64,000 nt of DNA from Bacillota bacterium (GCA_023398375.1 JAEWSH010000061.1:186001-250000); one strand, 5' to 3'. Shown: positions 9,243-18,134, counted from the first letter of the stretch. Notes: a model not told the origin generated them from the letters alone. Translations and numbers: made by a program.

Positions 9243-9949
9243 TTCATCCACTCATCCTTTTTAGAATGCAACAACGCCTTAAAAATCTCAATATCATCTG
9301 TCGTAGTTAATTTCAGATTCTTTTCTGAACCCGTAGAAAAAAATATTTCTTCCCCCAATTCGATCATTAATGTGCAGGTTGCAATCGAATTGCTGATTCC
9401 TCTTTTTCCTGCCTCTTCATGAGCCCATACTAACTTATCAAGATAAAAAGCCTGTGGTGTCTGTGTTCTTGCCAAATGTTCCCTCGGTACTGATTCCTTA
9501 GAACTTTCTTTATCCGAAGTCAGTAACATCGCCTCGGCACATGGAATTACCGTAATTGCAGAACCATGCTGCATGCAGCAACTAATGTTATCCGATATAA
9601 TCTCCTGAGATACCATAGGTCTGATTGCATCATGAATCAGAACCATATCATCACCTTTTGCAACTTTAGCCAGTCCCATTACCCCATTTCTTAAGGAGGC
9701 TTGTCCATTATTTCCACCGCCGAATACCCATTTCAGCTTTGTAATATTGAACTGGTTCGCATATGCTTTTAATATTTCTCCCCAACCTTCCAGACATACA
9801 ACCGCTATTGCATCAATATTAGGGTGTTTCTGAAATGCTTCCAGTGTATATACAATCACGGGTCTGTCATTCACATTGATAAATTGTTTCGGGATATCCT
9901 GTTTCATTCTTTGCCCGCTACCACCGGCGATCAGCATTGCGATATTCAT
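9239..9949 (-). CDS. IspD/TarI-like cytidylyltransferase
   Basis: This 236-residue protein belongs to the IspD/TarI nucleotidyltransferase family, which transfers CMP from CTP to a sugar-alcohol phosphate. Family signs are LIAGGSGQRM near the N-terminus, the following PKQFI lysine motif, VLIHDAIRP in the middle and AIRPM/TQTPQAF later. A GAGGTG site precedes the ATG. IspD proper makes an isoprenoid precursor, but the neighbours (an SDR and a TagF-like transferase) point to the TarI-type role of making CDP-ribitol or a similar CDP-polyol for a surface or flagellar glycan. That substrate assignment is inference from context. Automatic pipelines may misname it ispD. Confidence 0.8.
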   Translation of the reverse strand: MNIAMLIAGGSGQRMKQDIPKQFINVNDRPVIVYTLEAFQKHPNIDAIAVVCLEGWGEILKAYANQFNITKLKWVFGGGNNGQASLRNGVMGLAKVAKGDDMVLIHDAIRPMVSQEIISDNISCCMQHGSAITVIPCAEAMLLTSDKESSKESVPREHLARTQTPQAFYLDKLVWAHEEAGKRGISNSIATCTLMIELGEEIFFSTGSEKNLKLTTTDDIEIFKALLHSKKDEWMK

Positions 9950-10026
9950 AAGTCACCTCATTTTCTTCTACTTACTGCCTGAGATAATCAGCAGTATTTT
10001 GTTCTATTTTCTATCATAGGTATTTT

Positions 10027-11256
10027 TTAGCTAATTAATTTATTTATCTTCTCGAATAAGCGTACCGAAGATTTTCCGTCAACCGTCTGAAATATTCTTG
10101 CCCTTGATTCTAATCTTTTTTCCTGAAAGCTGTCATTTTCCAATACTTTTTCCATACATTCCATAAGTTCCGGCATTGTCTTCGCTTTTCGTTCCGGCAT
10201 ATAGGCATCATGTTCAATATAGCTGTCCCTTGTATTTTCAGAATACAATTCCCAATCGTAGTGGAATGCAATCACCGGACGATTCAGTAACATATAATCT
10301 GAATAGACTGAGGAATAATCCGTAATCAGCAGATCTACCTTTTTTAAGAAGGAATAGATATCTATTTCCGCATCCGCATTCAGGATATTAGAATAGTGTA
10401 TTCTTTCAAATTCTTTTTTCAATTTAGACTTAGGATGCAGCTTCGTTATCACCGTTATATTTTTCCGCTGTAAAAAATCATTAAATTTCTTTAGGTCCAT
10501 TACCTCAAAGAAAACTTTTTCAGAGTCTCTAAAAGTGGGCATATATGCTGCAATCTTTTGCTTTCGTTCTTTTAATTCTTCTATTTTTAATAATAATTTT
10601 TGTTCCATTTGTGTGCACAAATTTGTAATACAACTTTCTTTCCTCTCAAATAACATGTCATTACGCGGATAACCTTCTACAATAATATGTTTCAGATCCG
10701 TATTAAAAGCAGATGTAAATATCTCAGCCATCGTATCAGAAGTAGCCAATGTATAATGATTTGGCTTTTCATCCGATAATCTGCGCAGCCACGTGCACCA
10801 TTTTTCCCATGAATTTTTAGGGTGTCTGATTTTATCAAATACATTATCATGGTTTGTCTTTTTGTTACCTGACCCATGCCAAAGATTGATTTTTACAGCT
10901 CCTCCGGATAACCAAAAATTTATATCTTTGGAATAATTGTCAAAGATGTACACTTTTGCTCTCAGTGAATACCAAATTCCCTTCCAGGAACGGTAGTAAT
11001 AGGCCTCATATTTATATTCTTGTAAGAATCGTACGATTTGCTTATTGTGTGAGATCCAAATTGGTCTGATGCGATCTGTTGTATTCTGTGAAGCATATAG
11101 GTAAAGATATCGTGGGTTCTCTGAAAATCTTTTTCCAAAAGTACATCCAAAAGCCCATACTCTCTTACTTCTGGGTACTAAAAAAGAGAATCCATACACT
11201 GGCAACAAAAACAATTGTGACCAATATTTGATTCTCTCTGTTAGTTTTTTTCTCAT
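10027..11256 (-). CDS. TagF-like CDP-glycerol glycerophosphotransferase family protein
   Basis: This protein of about 409 residues matches the CDP-glycerol:poly(glycerophosphate) glycerophosphotransferase family. Signs are the N-terminal hydrophobic segment (LFLLPVYGFSFLVP), INLWHGSGNKK in the middle, and the C-terminal block LLITDYSSVYSDYMLLNRP with the conserved DYSS. These enzymes move a polyol phosphate from a CDP-polyol to an acceptor, forming a phosphodiester. The donor is probably made by the neighbouring IspD-like enzyme. ATG 11256 is chosen because AAGG lies 9 bases before it; the frame starts three codons earlier. C. difficile places a gene of this family in its flagellin-modification locus, so a role in decorating flagellin is plausible but unproven here. 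Confidence 0.8.
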   Translation of the reverse strand: MRKKLTERIKYWSQLFLLPVYGFSFLVPRSKRVWAFGCTFGKRFSENPRYLYLYASQNTTDRIRPIWISHNKQIVRFLQEYKYEAYYYRSWKGIWYSLRAKVYIFDNYSKDINFWLSGGAVKINLWHGSGNKKTNHDNVFDKIRHPKNSWEKWCTWLRRLSDEKPNHYTLATSDTMAEIFTSAFNTDLKHIIVEGYPRNDMLFERKESCITNLCTQMEQKLLLKIEELKERKQKIAAYMPTFRDSEKVFFEVMDLKKFNDFLQRKNITVITKLHPKSKLKKEFERIHYSNILNADAEIDIYSFLKKVDLLITDYSSVYSDYMLLNRPVIAFHYDWELYSENTRDSYIEHDAYMPERKAKTMPELMECMEKVLENDSFQEKRLESRARIFQTVDGKSSVRLFEKINKLIS

Positions 11257-11363
11257 ATGCATCATCCTTGACCTTTTCCTATTTACTTAATATTTTATCG
11301 GCATAATCTATGATTTTCTAAAGGTCTCCTGGGTGATAATTAAAGTTGCTTATTCTCCAAAGT

Positions 11364-12866
11364 TTACCATTTCTTCAGGAAAGTCTTTCTTTCCATCGGA
11401 TCCAGCTTACTGATCTCAGGATCTTTATAATAAGAGTCACTTTTCATATGTTGTGTGGATACTTCTTCAAAGATTGCTCCCTTGGCAGATGAAAAGGAAT
11501 GATATTCTCCTCGCAGTACAGTCTGTATATCTCCGGGGTTCAGTTTTTTCTCCTTACCTCCGTCCATCTGTATTGTAAGGTCTCCGTACAATACCTGGAA
11601 TGTCTCTTCCTTAATCCTGTGCGCGTGTTCAGGATGCTTCTGTCCCGGAAGAACAATAATATATTTTTTGCAATATTCACGATTGATAATATTAATAATA
11701 ATGGCTCCGTGTTGTCTGAAATGTTTCATTCCATAGTGATGTGACAATTCCACTTCAAAATCATCACCTAATGCAATGCCTGCCTCGTATAGCATACCTT
11801 TTGCATCATGAATTGCATTACGTACCACCCCGACACCTGTTATCTTTGCCGTTTCTGTTATCTTTTCATTTGCTTTATATGCTTTACTTGCAATAATACC
11901 ATCTTTGAACTGTCCGCTTGTAAGCTGTTTGTCCTGACAAGGCATTGCAAAATATACATCGCTTTCAGCAATCGGTTCGCCCTCTGCAATATCATGTCTG
12001 GCATAGACACCACGCATCAATGATTGTAAAGAATCTATCTCAGCCTGTGTAACATACTTGTCATTTTCTTTACGCACATTACAGATCTCTCTTGCAAGTA
12101 TGGCAGATTCCACCCATCTGTCTGCCTGTTCCGGACTCATGGAATATGCATTCAGCTGAATTGTCTTAGTCGGAAGACCGACATGGCGCTCCAGAATCTT
12201 AGCCCCTTTTGCAATCGCTAACATGGTTACTCTATTATCGTCTGGATCTTCATGCCCGGAATAGCCTATGGTAATATCCCGGTATCTGCGATTCATACGA
12301 TCAATAAAATCGAGCTGCAATCCCTTTAATGGTGCAGGATATTCTGCAACACAATGTAAAAATGCAAATTCACATCCTTTATGTGTAAAGAAATTATATA
12401 TCTTGTCTATATCTGATAATGTCTTACCGCCTGTTGAGATAATAAGCGGTTGCATAGATTGTGCCGCCTTTGTCAATAGCGGCCAGTCAAGTGAACTGCA
12501 GCTAGCAATTTTTATAATATCAAGTCCCTGATCCATGCACCATTCAACACCTGTCTCGTCAAACGGAGTGGCCATTGTAATCATTCCTTCTGCACGAACC
12601 GCGTCTACTAACTGAGAAAATTGTTCATAGTTCAATCTGGTGCTCATGAATCTTGGAATATGGTTTACATCTTTTCTATCGATAAAATCAGGATGAATAA
12701 ATGTATCCAGATCCCGGTATTGCAGCTTTACTGCTGCTTTGACGTTATGCTTTCGCGCTATTTTCCCCATTTCCTTTATAATATCGATTCCGTGTTCTAC
12801 ACTTCCCTGATGACTATTTGCCATCTCAAAAATATATAAGTCTTCAAATATCTTTCCATTTCCCAT
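11364..12866 (-). CDS. NeuB-family nonulosonate synthase with SAF and C-terminal cupin domains
   Basis: This 500-residue protein is a three-domain fusion. Residues 1-260 are the NeuB TIM barrel (condensation of phosphoenolpyruvate with a sugar to form a nine-carbon acid). Residues about 285-345 are the SAF/antifreeze-like domain (GVYARHDIAEGEPI). From about 380 there is a cupin with PEHAHR and a later PGDIQT/EYHSF strand. Usual NeuB proteins stop after the SAF domain at about 350 residues. The barrel motifs deviate: GYSGHE replaces the common GYSDHT (201-206), and ERHVGL replaces EKHFTL (226-231), so the substrate may be unusual. It begins just after the Maf gene stop with a strong AGGGAGG site. 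Confidence 0.8.
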   Translation of the reverse strand: MGNGKIFEDLYIFEMANSHQGSVEHGIDIIKEMGKIARKHNVKAAVKLQYRDLDTFIHPDFIDRKDVNHIPRFMSTRLNYEQFSQLVDAVRAEGMITMATPFDETGVEWCMDQGLDIIKIASCSSLDWPLLTKAAQSMQPLIISTGGKTLSDIDKIYNFFTHKGCEFAFLHCVAEYPAPLKGLQLDFIDRMNRRYRDITIGYSGHEDPDDNRVTMLAIAKGAKILERHVGLPTKTIQLNAYSMSPEQADRWVESAILAREICNVRKENDKYVTQAEIDSLQSLMRGVYARHDIAEGEPIAESDVYFAMPCQDKQLTSGQFKDGIIASKAYKANEKITETAKITGVGVVRNAIHDAKGMLYEAGIALGDDFEVELSHHYGMKHFRQHGAIIINIINREYCKKYIIVLPGQKHPEHAHRIKEETFQVLYGDLTIQMDGGKEKKLNPGDIQTVLRGEYHSFSSAKGAIFEEVSTQHMKSDSYYKDPEISKLDPMERKTFLKKW

Positions 12867-12868
12867 GA

Positions 12869-15583
12869 CTATTCCTCCCTTGTACCTACTGTTCTTTTTA
12901 ATAAATCTCCCAGAACACTGCCTTCCTCCGCTAAAACATTTGTAATATTATAATTTTCTAATTGTTGTAATATTTTTTTGTATTGACCAATATTTGGCAT
13001 TAATTTATGCGGCATAATACAAGTAAATGTCTGCTGTTTATACGTAAGTTCAACTGTTGGTGCTGCCGCTTTTTTCGGAACCATCCGCTCTCCATAGAGA
13101 GGCAGCATTCCGTTTTCAGCACCATATTCGCCGGATAAAATGACAATCACCTTTTTTGCATCTTGAACAAGACTGGTACACTTATCAAGTATATCATTAT
13201 TTACTTCCTGCCCATAATCTTTTGTCAAAACTGCTACAACTACCTCTTCTTTACTTTTTTCAGGTCTTAGTGACGTAAAAAATTCTTTTAATTCGTCATA
13301 ATACTTATCCAGTAGTTGTTGATATAATTGTTTTCCTATTGCAGCATCATTACGATCCAGATACCACCATAAATAATACCTTTGTCTGTTATGTAAAAAT
13401 GTATTGTCACAAATTGTCTGTTCCAATGCTTCCAAATATTTTCTGTCATTTGCACTTACATATAAAAACGATAGCATTATGGTTTGATAAATGATCATAT
13501 CTTCTTTTAATGCAGTGCTATGCTCATACATGGTATTTAATAACTTATCATATTCTTCCTTTTTCTTTAATTCAATGATTTGATCCAGAAAATGTACAAG
13601 TTCTATGTATCCTTCCATATCCATATTTGGATCTATATATCGATGAACAATTTCCCATTTATTTTGCACATCACTATCTTTGAATCTCCCTTTGTTTCCC
13701 TTAAGTAGCTCATCAAAGTATCCCCTTGCCACACTTAACCTATACACAATACTTCTTCTAGTATTTGTAACTGCTTCTTTCATCATAGATAAGTAAGATG
13801 TACCTTTTTCAATTACCTCTAGTAATTCTTTTTGTTCATCTTCCTTTATCTTATATACATTCTCAAGAAATTGTCCTACCCGCTCCTGCACAAGGCACTC
13901 TGGATAATACATAATAGGTGCACTCCCCAAATAATCTGTTAATTGTTGAGTTTTTTCATATAATTTAATGAACTTTTGATTATGATATGATTTTTTCAAT
14001 ACCATTTGCTTCATTTTATCATAACCATAAATACCTTGCCGTATATTATTTTCTGCCTCCTCCAGTTGGTCATCCATGCTCTCCATATATTTAATAAATT
14101 CCATGCTTTCTTTTTTATTAAATAAATCAGCAGTCCATTGAAAAATTGCAGACATATTTATTTCCTTCACACAATAGGTTGCAATTGCTTCTTTCAACGT
14201 GCTTACTGTAGCACCATGTATCTTAGCACCTCCCTCCGTTGCATTAACAACAAGAAGATTTGGTTTCAAAGTAATCTCACGTTCAAACCAATCTCGATAT
14301 AATTTAAACTCCGCTGAAGACAATATTAGTTCTCCATCTGCTCCTTCTAAATAGCAACTTGTCGGACTAATATCAATATTCCAGGTAGACCGAAGACTCC
14401 CTTCTGCATGCGTTTTATTATCTGTATAAGCTAGATCCTGTCCTACTAAGATAAATCTATCTATACCAACCGATTCAGCGAAACTCATTGCATCCGTAGC
14501 CACAGATCCACCACTTGATAGAAGTGGTAGCACAATATGATGTTCTGTAAGAAATTTTTGAATATGTGGATTGGCATCATTGATAAAAAAGCAAGATGCG
14601 CGATGTCCTGCGATTGCTACAGCGCAGGTATGTAAATTGCCTACTAAAGGAATATCTTTTACCCTGTCATCTGCAAAATGAGAAGAATTCTTATTGGCAT
14701 CTACGCATACAAACATATCAGGTACAATATCATGCTTCAAAAGTACACTTACTGCGCTGTCGGCAGCAATAATAAGAGATTTACCCTTTGCCTGCCGTAA
14801 CTCTTCTATATTCTTATTTAAGGAAGGTCCTGATGACACAATAATTGCAGTTGTCTCATGTGGCATGTATGCCCATAAACTTGAGATGCTTTTACTAGTG
14901 CAAAAATAAGGATAATTTTCAAATGAATTATAATAAAAACTTCTACCAAACCGCTGAAGTACGACTCGATTTGAAATAACACTTTCTATCACTTGATTAT
15001 AAATCTCAAAAACATAATTATATTTTTCCGGAAACATCTTTGCATAATTCAGATATTCACTGAATCTTGCACCTGTAATATCCGCATAGTCTAAATTATT
15101 TGCCCATAATGTATAAAGGTCCTGTTCTCCTTTTTCCATTTCCCCACACATAATTTCCACGCGTCCGGAAGATAAAATGTCCGAAAAATCAAACTCTGAA
15201 AGCACACATTTTAATAATTGTATCGTAGGTTCATAAATAAATATCTTTACTTCTTTGTTCGTATTTTGAAGAAGCGTCCTTACGAACATACCATTTCCAA
15301 TTCCAAACATCAGATATTTAGAATTATAGAAAGCATCAATTCCCTGCTTCCATTTCTTCAAAAGCTCTTCTGAGTTATACATGGAATCTAATTGAAAGAA
15401 AACATCTTCCTTTTGCGCATAAAGCACCTTTCTTCCCTCTATGACTTCCACTCCGAAATGATACCCGCTATTTTTTGCTTTTTCTATTTCATTTACCTCT
15501 GATAATAGACTTTTTAATGCCATCTCTTCGGGCATTGCATTTATATTTGCTTGAAATTGGGTTGTATTCTGACCATTCAACAT
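12869..15583 (-). CDS. maf: Maf-type flagellin glycosyltransferase (MAF_flag10 / DUF115)
   Basis: This 904-residue protein is a motility-associated factor. The central domain (about 240-420) contains TTAIIVSSGPSLNKNIE, IIAADSAVSVLL, PDMFVCVDAN and FILVGQDLAYTDNKTHAEG, all typical of the MAF_flag10 fold, which resembles sialyltransferases. An N-terminal region of about 200 residues and a long helical C-terminus flank it. Maf proteins transfer pseudaminic, legionaminic or related nonulosonic acids to flagellin Ser/Thr residues in the cytoplasm. Its position between a NeuB-type synthase and flagellin fits that role. It follows a 111-residue gene with 4 bases between them, so they are co-translated. 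No CMP-nonulosonate synthetase is in the window. Confidence 0.85.
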   Translation of the reverse strand: MLNGQNTTQFQANINAMPEEMALKSLLSEVNEIEKAKNSGYHFGVEVIEGRKVLYAQKEDVFFQLDSMYNSEELLKKWKQGIDAFYNSKYLMFGIGNGMFVRTLLQNTNKEVKIFIYEPTIQLLKCVLSEFDFSDILSSGRVEIMCGEMEKGEQDLYTLWANNLDYADITGARFSEYLNYAKMFPEKYNYVFEIYNQVIESVISNRVVLQRFGRSFYYNSFENYPYFCTSKSISSLWAYMPHETTAIIVSSGPSLNKNIEELRQAKGKSLIIAADSAVSVLLKHDIVPDMFVCVDANKNSSHFADDRVKDIPLVGNLHTCAVAIAGHRASCFFINDANPHIQKFLTEHHIVLPLLSSGGSVATDAMSFAESVGIDRFILVGQDLAYTDNKTHAEGSLRSTWNIDISPTSCYLEGADGELILSSAEFKLYRDWFEREITLKPNLLVVNATEGGAKIHGATVSTLKEAIATYCVKEINMSAIFQWTADLFNKKESMEFIKYMESMDDQLEEAENNIRQGIYGYDKMKQMVLKKSYHNQKFIKLYEKTQQLTDYLGSAPIMYYPECLVQERVGQFLENVYKIKEDEQKELLEVIEKGTSYLSMMKEAVTNTRRSIVYRLSVARGYFDELLKGNKGRFKDSDVQNKWEIVHRYIDPNMDMEGYIELVHFLDQIIELKKKEEYDKLLNTMYEHSTALKEDMIIYQTIMLSFLYVSANDRKYLEALEQTICDNTFLHNRQRYYLWWYLDRNDAAIGKQLYQQLLDKYYDELKEFFTSLRPEKSKEEVVVAVLTKDYGQEVNNDILDKCTSLVQDAKKVIVILSGEYGAENGMLPLYGERMVPKKAAAPTVELTYKQQTFTCIMPHKLMPNIGQYKKILQQLENYNITNVLAEEGSVLGDLLKRTVGTREE

Positions 15584-15587
15584 TTGA

Positions 15588-15923
15588 CTACTCCAATCCT
15601 TTTTCCTTAATCATCTGTACATATTCCAACAAATTCGGTCTCGTTTCATGATATAAGATATCTATTGCTAAAAAACGATCTTCCCCGCTCAATGCAGTCG
15701 TGATACGTTCCAATTGTCCTACCCAGTATTCCTGTTCCTCTTTCTTATCTGATAATTCCCTCCGCTCATAGGAGGCTACAATTCCTGGAAACACCTTTTT
15801 CAAAGGTTCTGCCAGCACTGACAGAAGATTTGGCAGTTCAATTTTTTCCTGCCCCAATAAGATCAAAGTATATTTATCAATTATCGCTGTCAAAATGTCT
15901 ATTTCTAATAATAACTGTTCCAT
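15588..15923 (-). CDS. Small unknown protein paired with Maf
   Basis: This 111-residue, mostly helical and acidic protein begins MEQLLLEIDILTAI. I recognise no family. It has no signal peptide or membrane segment. It is the first gene after a probable sigma-70 promoter (15953-15981) and ends 4 bases before the Maf gene, so the two are probably made together. A role as an accessory subunit or chaperone in flagellin glycosylation is inference from position only. Confidence 0.6.
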   Translation of the reverse strand: MEQLLLEIDILTAIIDKYTLILLGQEKIELPNLLSVLAEPLKKVFPGIVASYERRELSDKKEEQEYWVGQLERITTALSGEDRFLAIDILYHETRPNLLEYVQMIKEKGLE

Positions 15924-15952
15924 AAAAACCTCTTTTTTCGACCTTTTACACT

Positions 15953-15981
15953 ATAATATAGTATTTCTCTTAAATAAACAA
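15953..15981 (-). promoter_or_regulatory. Probable sigma-70 promoter for the glycosylation operon
   Basis: On the minus strand TTGTTT (15976-15981) and TATTAT (15953-15958) are separated by 17 bases. It lies just after the flagellin terminator and about 30 bases before the start of the 111-residue gene. This would give the glycosylation genes their own housekeeping transcription, separate from sigma-28 control of flagellin. Confidence 0.5.
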
Positions 15982-16004
15982 TAGGAAACAAAACCCGTTT
16001 CACT

Positions 16005-16032
16005 GAAAAAAAGGATTGACATATGCCAATCC
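16005..16032 (-). terminator. Intrinsic terminator of flagellin
   Basis: On the minus strand GGATTG and CAATCC pair around a CATATG-containing loop, followed by seven Ts. It sits about 20 bases after the flagellin stop codon. Confidence 0.85.
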
Positions 16033-16053
16033 CTTTTTCCATTAAAGTAGTCA

Positions 16054-17007
16054 TTATCCAAGTAATGACAGAACTCCTTGATTTGACTGATTTGCTTGTG
16101 CAAGCATTGACTGACCAGCTTGTTGTAGAATATTGTTCTTGCTGTATTCTACCATTGTCTTAGCCATATCTGTATCGCGGATAGCAGATTCAGCTGCTGT
16201 TGTATTTTCAACAATGTTATCTAAGTTGGCAATCGTGTGCTCTAAACGGTTCTGAATAGCACCAAGTGAAGAACGAAGTTTTGATACAGCTGCAATAGCC
16301 TGTGTAATTCTGCTGATAGCCTGTTGTGCTGCATATTGTGTAGATACACATACCCATTTACCTGTAACGTCTTTTGTTCCATCTTTGTCGCTGTGCTGTA
16401 AAGAATTTCTAAGACCAAGTCCTGTAGCTCCAAAGCTCTTCATTGTCTTGTCTTCAAAAGTAATTGTATTACCATCTTTGTCATAAAAATCAATATCTTT
16501 GATCTTGCTATTGATATTGTTCATATTGATGGAGATCGTAATTCTCTGTGTGCTTACATTAGCTGCACCTACCTGAACTGTGTTAGAGAAAGAACCATCT
16601 AATAATTTCAATGTGTTGAATTCAGTAGATTGTTTTACTCTTGAGATTTCTGAACAAAGAGCATTTACTTCTGCCTGGATGGCACGTCTGTCAGCTGTAG
16701 TGTTAGTACCTGTAGATGACTTAACTGCCAATTCGTTCATACGCTGTAACATACTATGTACTTCTGTCAATGCACCTTCAGCTGTCTGTACACAAGATAC
16801 ACCATCTTGAGCATTAGAAGAAGCCTGTGTAAGTCCTCTGATCTGGCTTCTCATTTTTTCACTGATTGTCAATCCTGCTGCATCATCTGCTGCACGGTTG
16901 ATCTTATAACCAGATGATAATTTTTCTGTTACTTTAGCCTGTGATGATGTTGTAACGCCTAACTGTCTGTTAGAGTTCAGCGCTGTCATGTTGTGTTGTA
17001 CTACCAT
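16054..17007 (-). CDS. fliC: Flagellin
   Basis: This 317-residue protein is the flagellar filament subunit. The N-terminal D0/D1 segment reads MVVQHNMTALNSNRQLG and LSSGYKINRAADDAAGL. The C-terminal D1/D0 ends QSMLAQANQSNQGVLSLLG. The central variable region is short, so this is a compact flagellin. ATG 17007 is chosen because AAGGAGG lies 9 bases before it and because flagellins begin with this sequence; the same frame stays open through the leader to 17103 with no ribosome site. A sigma-28 promoter lies at 17137-17163, and the leader contains a GGA-loop hairpin, suggesting CsrA control. Neighbouring Maf and NeuB genes suggest that it is glycosylated. Confidence 0.97.
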   Translation of the reverse strand: MVVQHNMTALNSNRQLGVTTSSQAKVTEKLSSGYKINRAADDAAGLTISEKMRSQIRGLTQASSNAQDGVSCVQTAEGALTEVHSMLQRMNELAVKSSTGTNTTADRRAIQAEVNALCSEISRVKQSTEFNTLKLLDGSFSNTVQVGAANVSTQRITISINMNNINSKIKDIDFYDKDGNTITFEDKTMKSFGATGLGLRNSLQHSDKDGTKDVTGKWVCVSTQYAAQQAISRITQAIAAVSKLRSSLGAIQNRLEHTIANLDNIVENTTAAESAIRDTDMAKTMVEYSKNNILQQAGQSMLAQANQSNQGVLSLLG

Positions 17008-17016
17008 AATTTTTTT

Positions 17017-17048
17017 CCTCCTTGAATATATGGTGGCTTCCATGCCAC
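17017..17048 (-). promoter_or_regulatory. Candidate CsrA-binding sites in the flagellin leader
   Basis: Two GGA sites are visible on the transcript. The first is a hairpin, GTGGC-ATGGAA-GCCAC (17033-17048), with GGA in the loop. The second is the Shine-Dalgarno itself, TTCAAGGAGGA (17017-17023 core). Bacillus subtilis hag has the same pair, an upstream GGA hairpin plus an occupied ribosome site. csrA and fliW lie 4 kb away in this window. CsrA binding here is inferred. Confidence 0.6.
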
Positions 17049-17136
17049 TCACTTTTGTTTGTAATGAAGCTTGCCAGCCGTACGCTCTTTTAAGATTCAT
17101 CACTTTTTGTTAAGTAAGTTTCTTTACTCATATATT

Positions 17137-17163
17137 ATATCGGAATAAAGATTCAAAACTTTA
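17137..17163 (-). promoter_or_regulatory. Sigma-28 promoter of flagellin
   Basis: On the minus strand TAAA (17160-17163) and CCGATAT (17137-17143) are separated by 16 bases, matching the SigD consensus TAAA-N15-GCCGATAT with T in place of the leading G. It is about 130 bases upstream of the flagellin ATG, giving a long leader. Confidence 0.85.
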
Positions 17164-17182
17164 TACCGGATAATATCTTTTT

Positions 17183-17659
17183 TTATTTTTTTGTGTCGAG
17201 CAATTGGGGATCAACACGGTTAACACGATTCATATTTTTATGATAACTGTTAGCTGCTGTTGTTATTTTTTGAGATGCCCGAAGTCTTTTTCTGGCATGA
17301 GAAAAATATGCTTCGATCGTTGTTTTATTCTTCATTTCCATTCTTTGTATCTTGACACTTTGATCTGTAATCACTGTAATCAACTGCTGCATCTGCAATA
17401 TTTCTTTGGCATACACTGATTTATTTGCATTCAGCATCTGTTTTACACGCTTATAAAGAATCTCAAAACCAATATCCAGTTCATCCAGTTTCTGTATCAG
17501 ATCTGTTTTTTGCATTGTATATTTCTCAAATCCATCCAGATCCACCGGTTCTGATTGGAAAATGTCATACTGCTTCTGGCTTTTATCTATGATCTGGCTC
17601 AGAATATGTGTTTTTTTTTGCAGGCTCTCCACTAATATTTGCACATAATTATTTTCCAT
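17183..17659 (-). CDS. Flagellar chaperone-like protein (FliT/FlgN type)
   Basis: This all-helical protein of about 158 residues follows fliS in the flaG-fliD-fliS operon. It has heptad-like stretches (ILSQIIDKSQKQYDIF; LITVITDQSVKIQRME) and a basic C-terminus. Size, helical make-up and position suit a FliT- or FlgN-type export chaperone, perhaps for FliD, but no family motif is decisive. ATG 17659 is preceded by GGAGAGGGTGACG; a GTG two codons earlier is possible. The flagellin promoter starts just after its stop with no clear terminator between, so flagellin may also receive read-through transcription. Confidence 0.6.
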   Translation of the reverse strand: MENNYVQILVESLQKKTHILSQIIDKSQKQYDIFQSEPVDLDGFEKYTMQKTDLIQKLDELDIGFEILYKRVKQMLNANKSVYAKEILQMQQLITVITDQSVKIQRMEMKNKTTIEAYFSHARKRLRASQKITTAANSYHKNMNRVNRVDPQLLDTKK

Positions 17660-17694
17660 CGTCACCCTCTCCGGTAATATCTACTCGTTTCCTT

Positions 17695-18072
17695 CTATCT
17701 GCCTTGTGCCCTTTTCATTACTTCACTCCAAGTATCGCGCATACCACGCAGATGTGTCAATACCTCTTCTAATAGATCCTTATCTTTTTTTGCATTTGCC
17801 TCTCGCAGGCATTCCAGCAGATAGTTATATACCGCATCAAAATCTTTTGCGACTTCATAGGAACGGTTGAGCGTGATTTGAAACTCTTCTATGATTCTTT
17901 GCGTCTTCATAATGCTATTGTGCGCCTTTTCTATATTTCCCTGCTCTATTCCCATAATCGCCATATTACAGAATTTAATCGCTCCTTCATAGAGCATCAA
18001 TGTAAGCTCTGCCGGCGATGCTGTCATTATTTTGTTATTCTGGTACTGTGCATATGCATGATTCATCTGCAT
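17695..18072 (-). CDS. fliS: Flagellar export chaperone FliS
   Basis: This 125-residue protein binds the C-terminus of flagellin in the cytoplasm and keeps it unfolded for export. Family signs are the start NHAYAQYQNNKIMTASPAELTLMLYEGAI and the helical length of about 125 residues. A strong AAGGAGG site precedes the ATG. It follows fliD and precedes a chaperone-like gene. In B. subtilis FliS also cooperates with FliW; fliW lies 3 kb away here. Confidence 0.95.
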   Translation of the reverse strand: MQMNHAYAQYQNNKIMTASPAELTLMLYEGAIKFCNMAIMGIEQGNIEKAHNSIMKTQRIIEEFQITLNRSYEVAKDFDAVYNYLLECLREANAKKDKDLLEEVLTHLRGMRDTWSEVMKRAQGR

Positions 18073-18134
18073 GATAGGTGCCTCCTTGTTCCTATTCTGC
18101 TATTTATTATTTGTACAATTCATCAATAGAACTC

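Noticed and set aside
9239..9949. Housekeeping isoprenoid role (true IspD)
   Set aside because: Neighbours are a sugar SDR and a TagF-like transferase, not isoprenoid genes; a glycan role is more likely.
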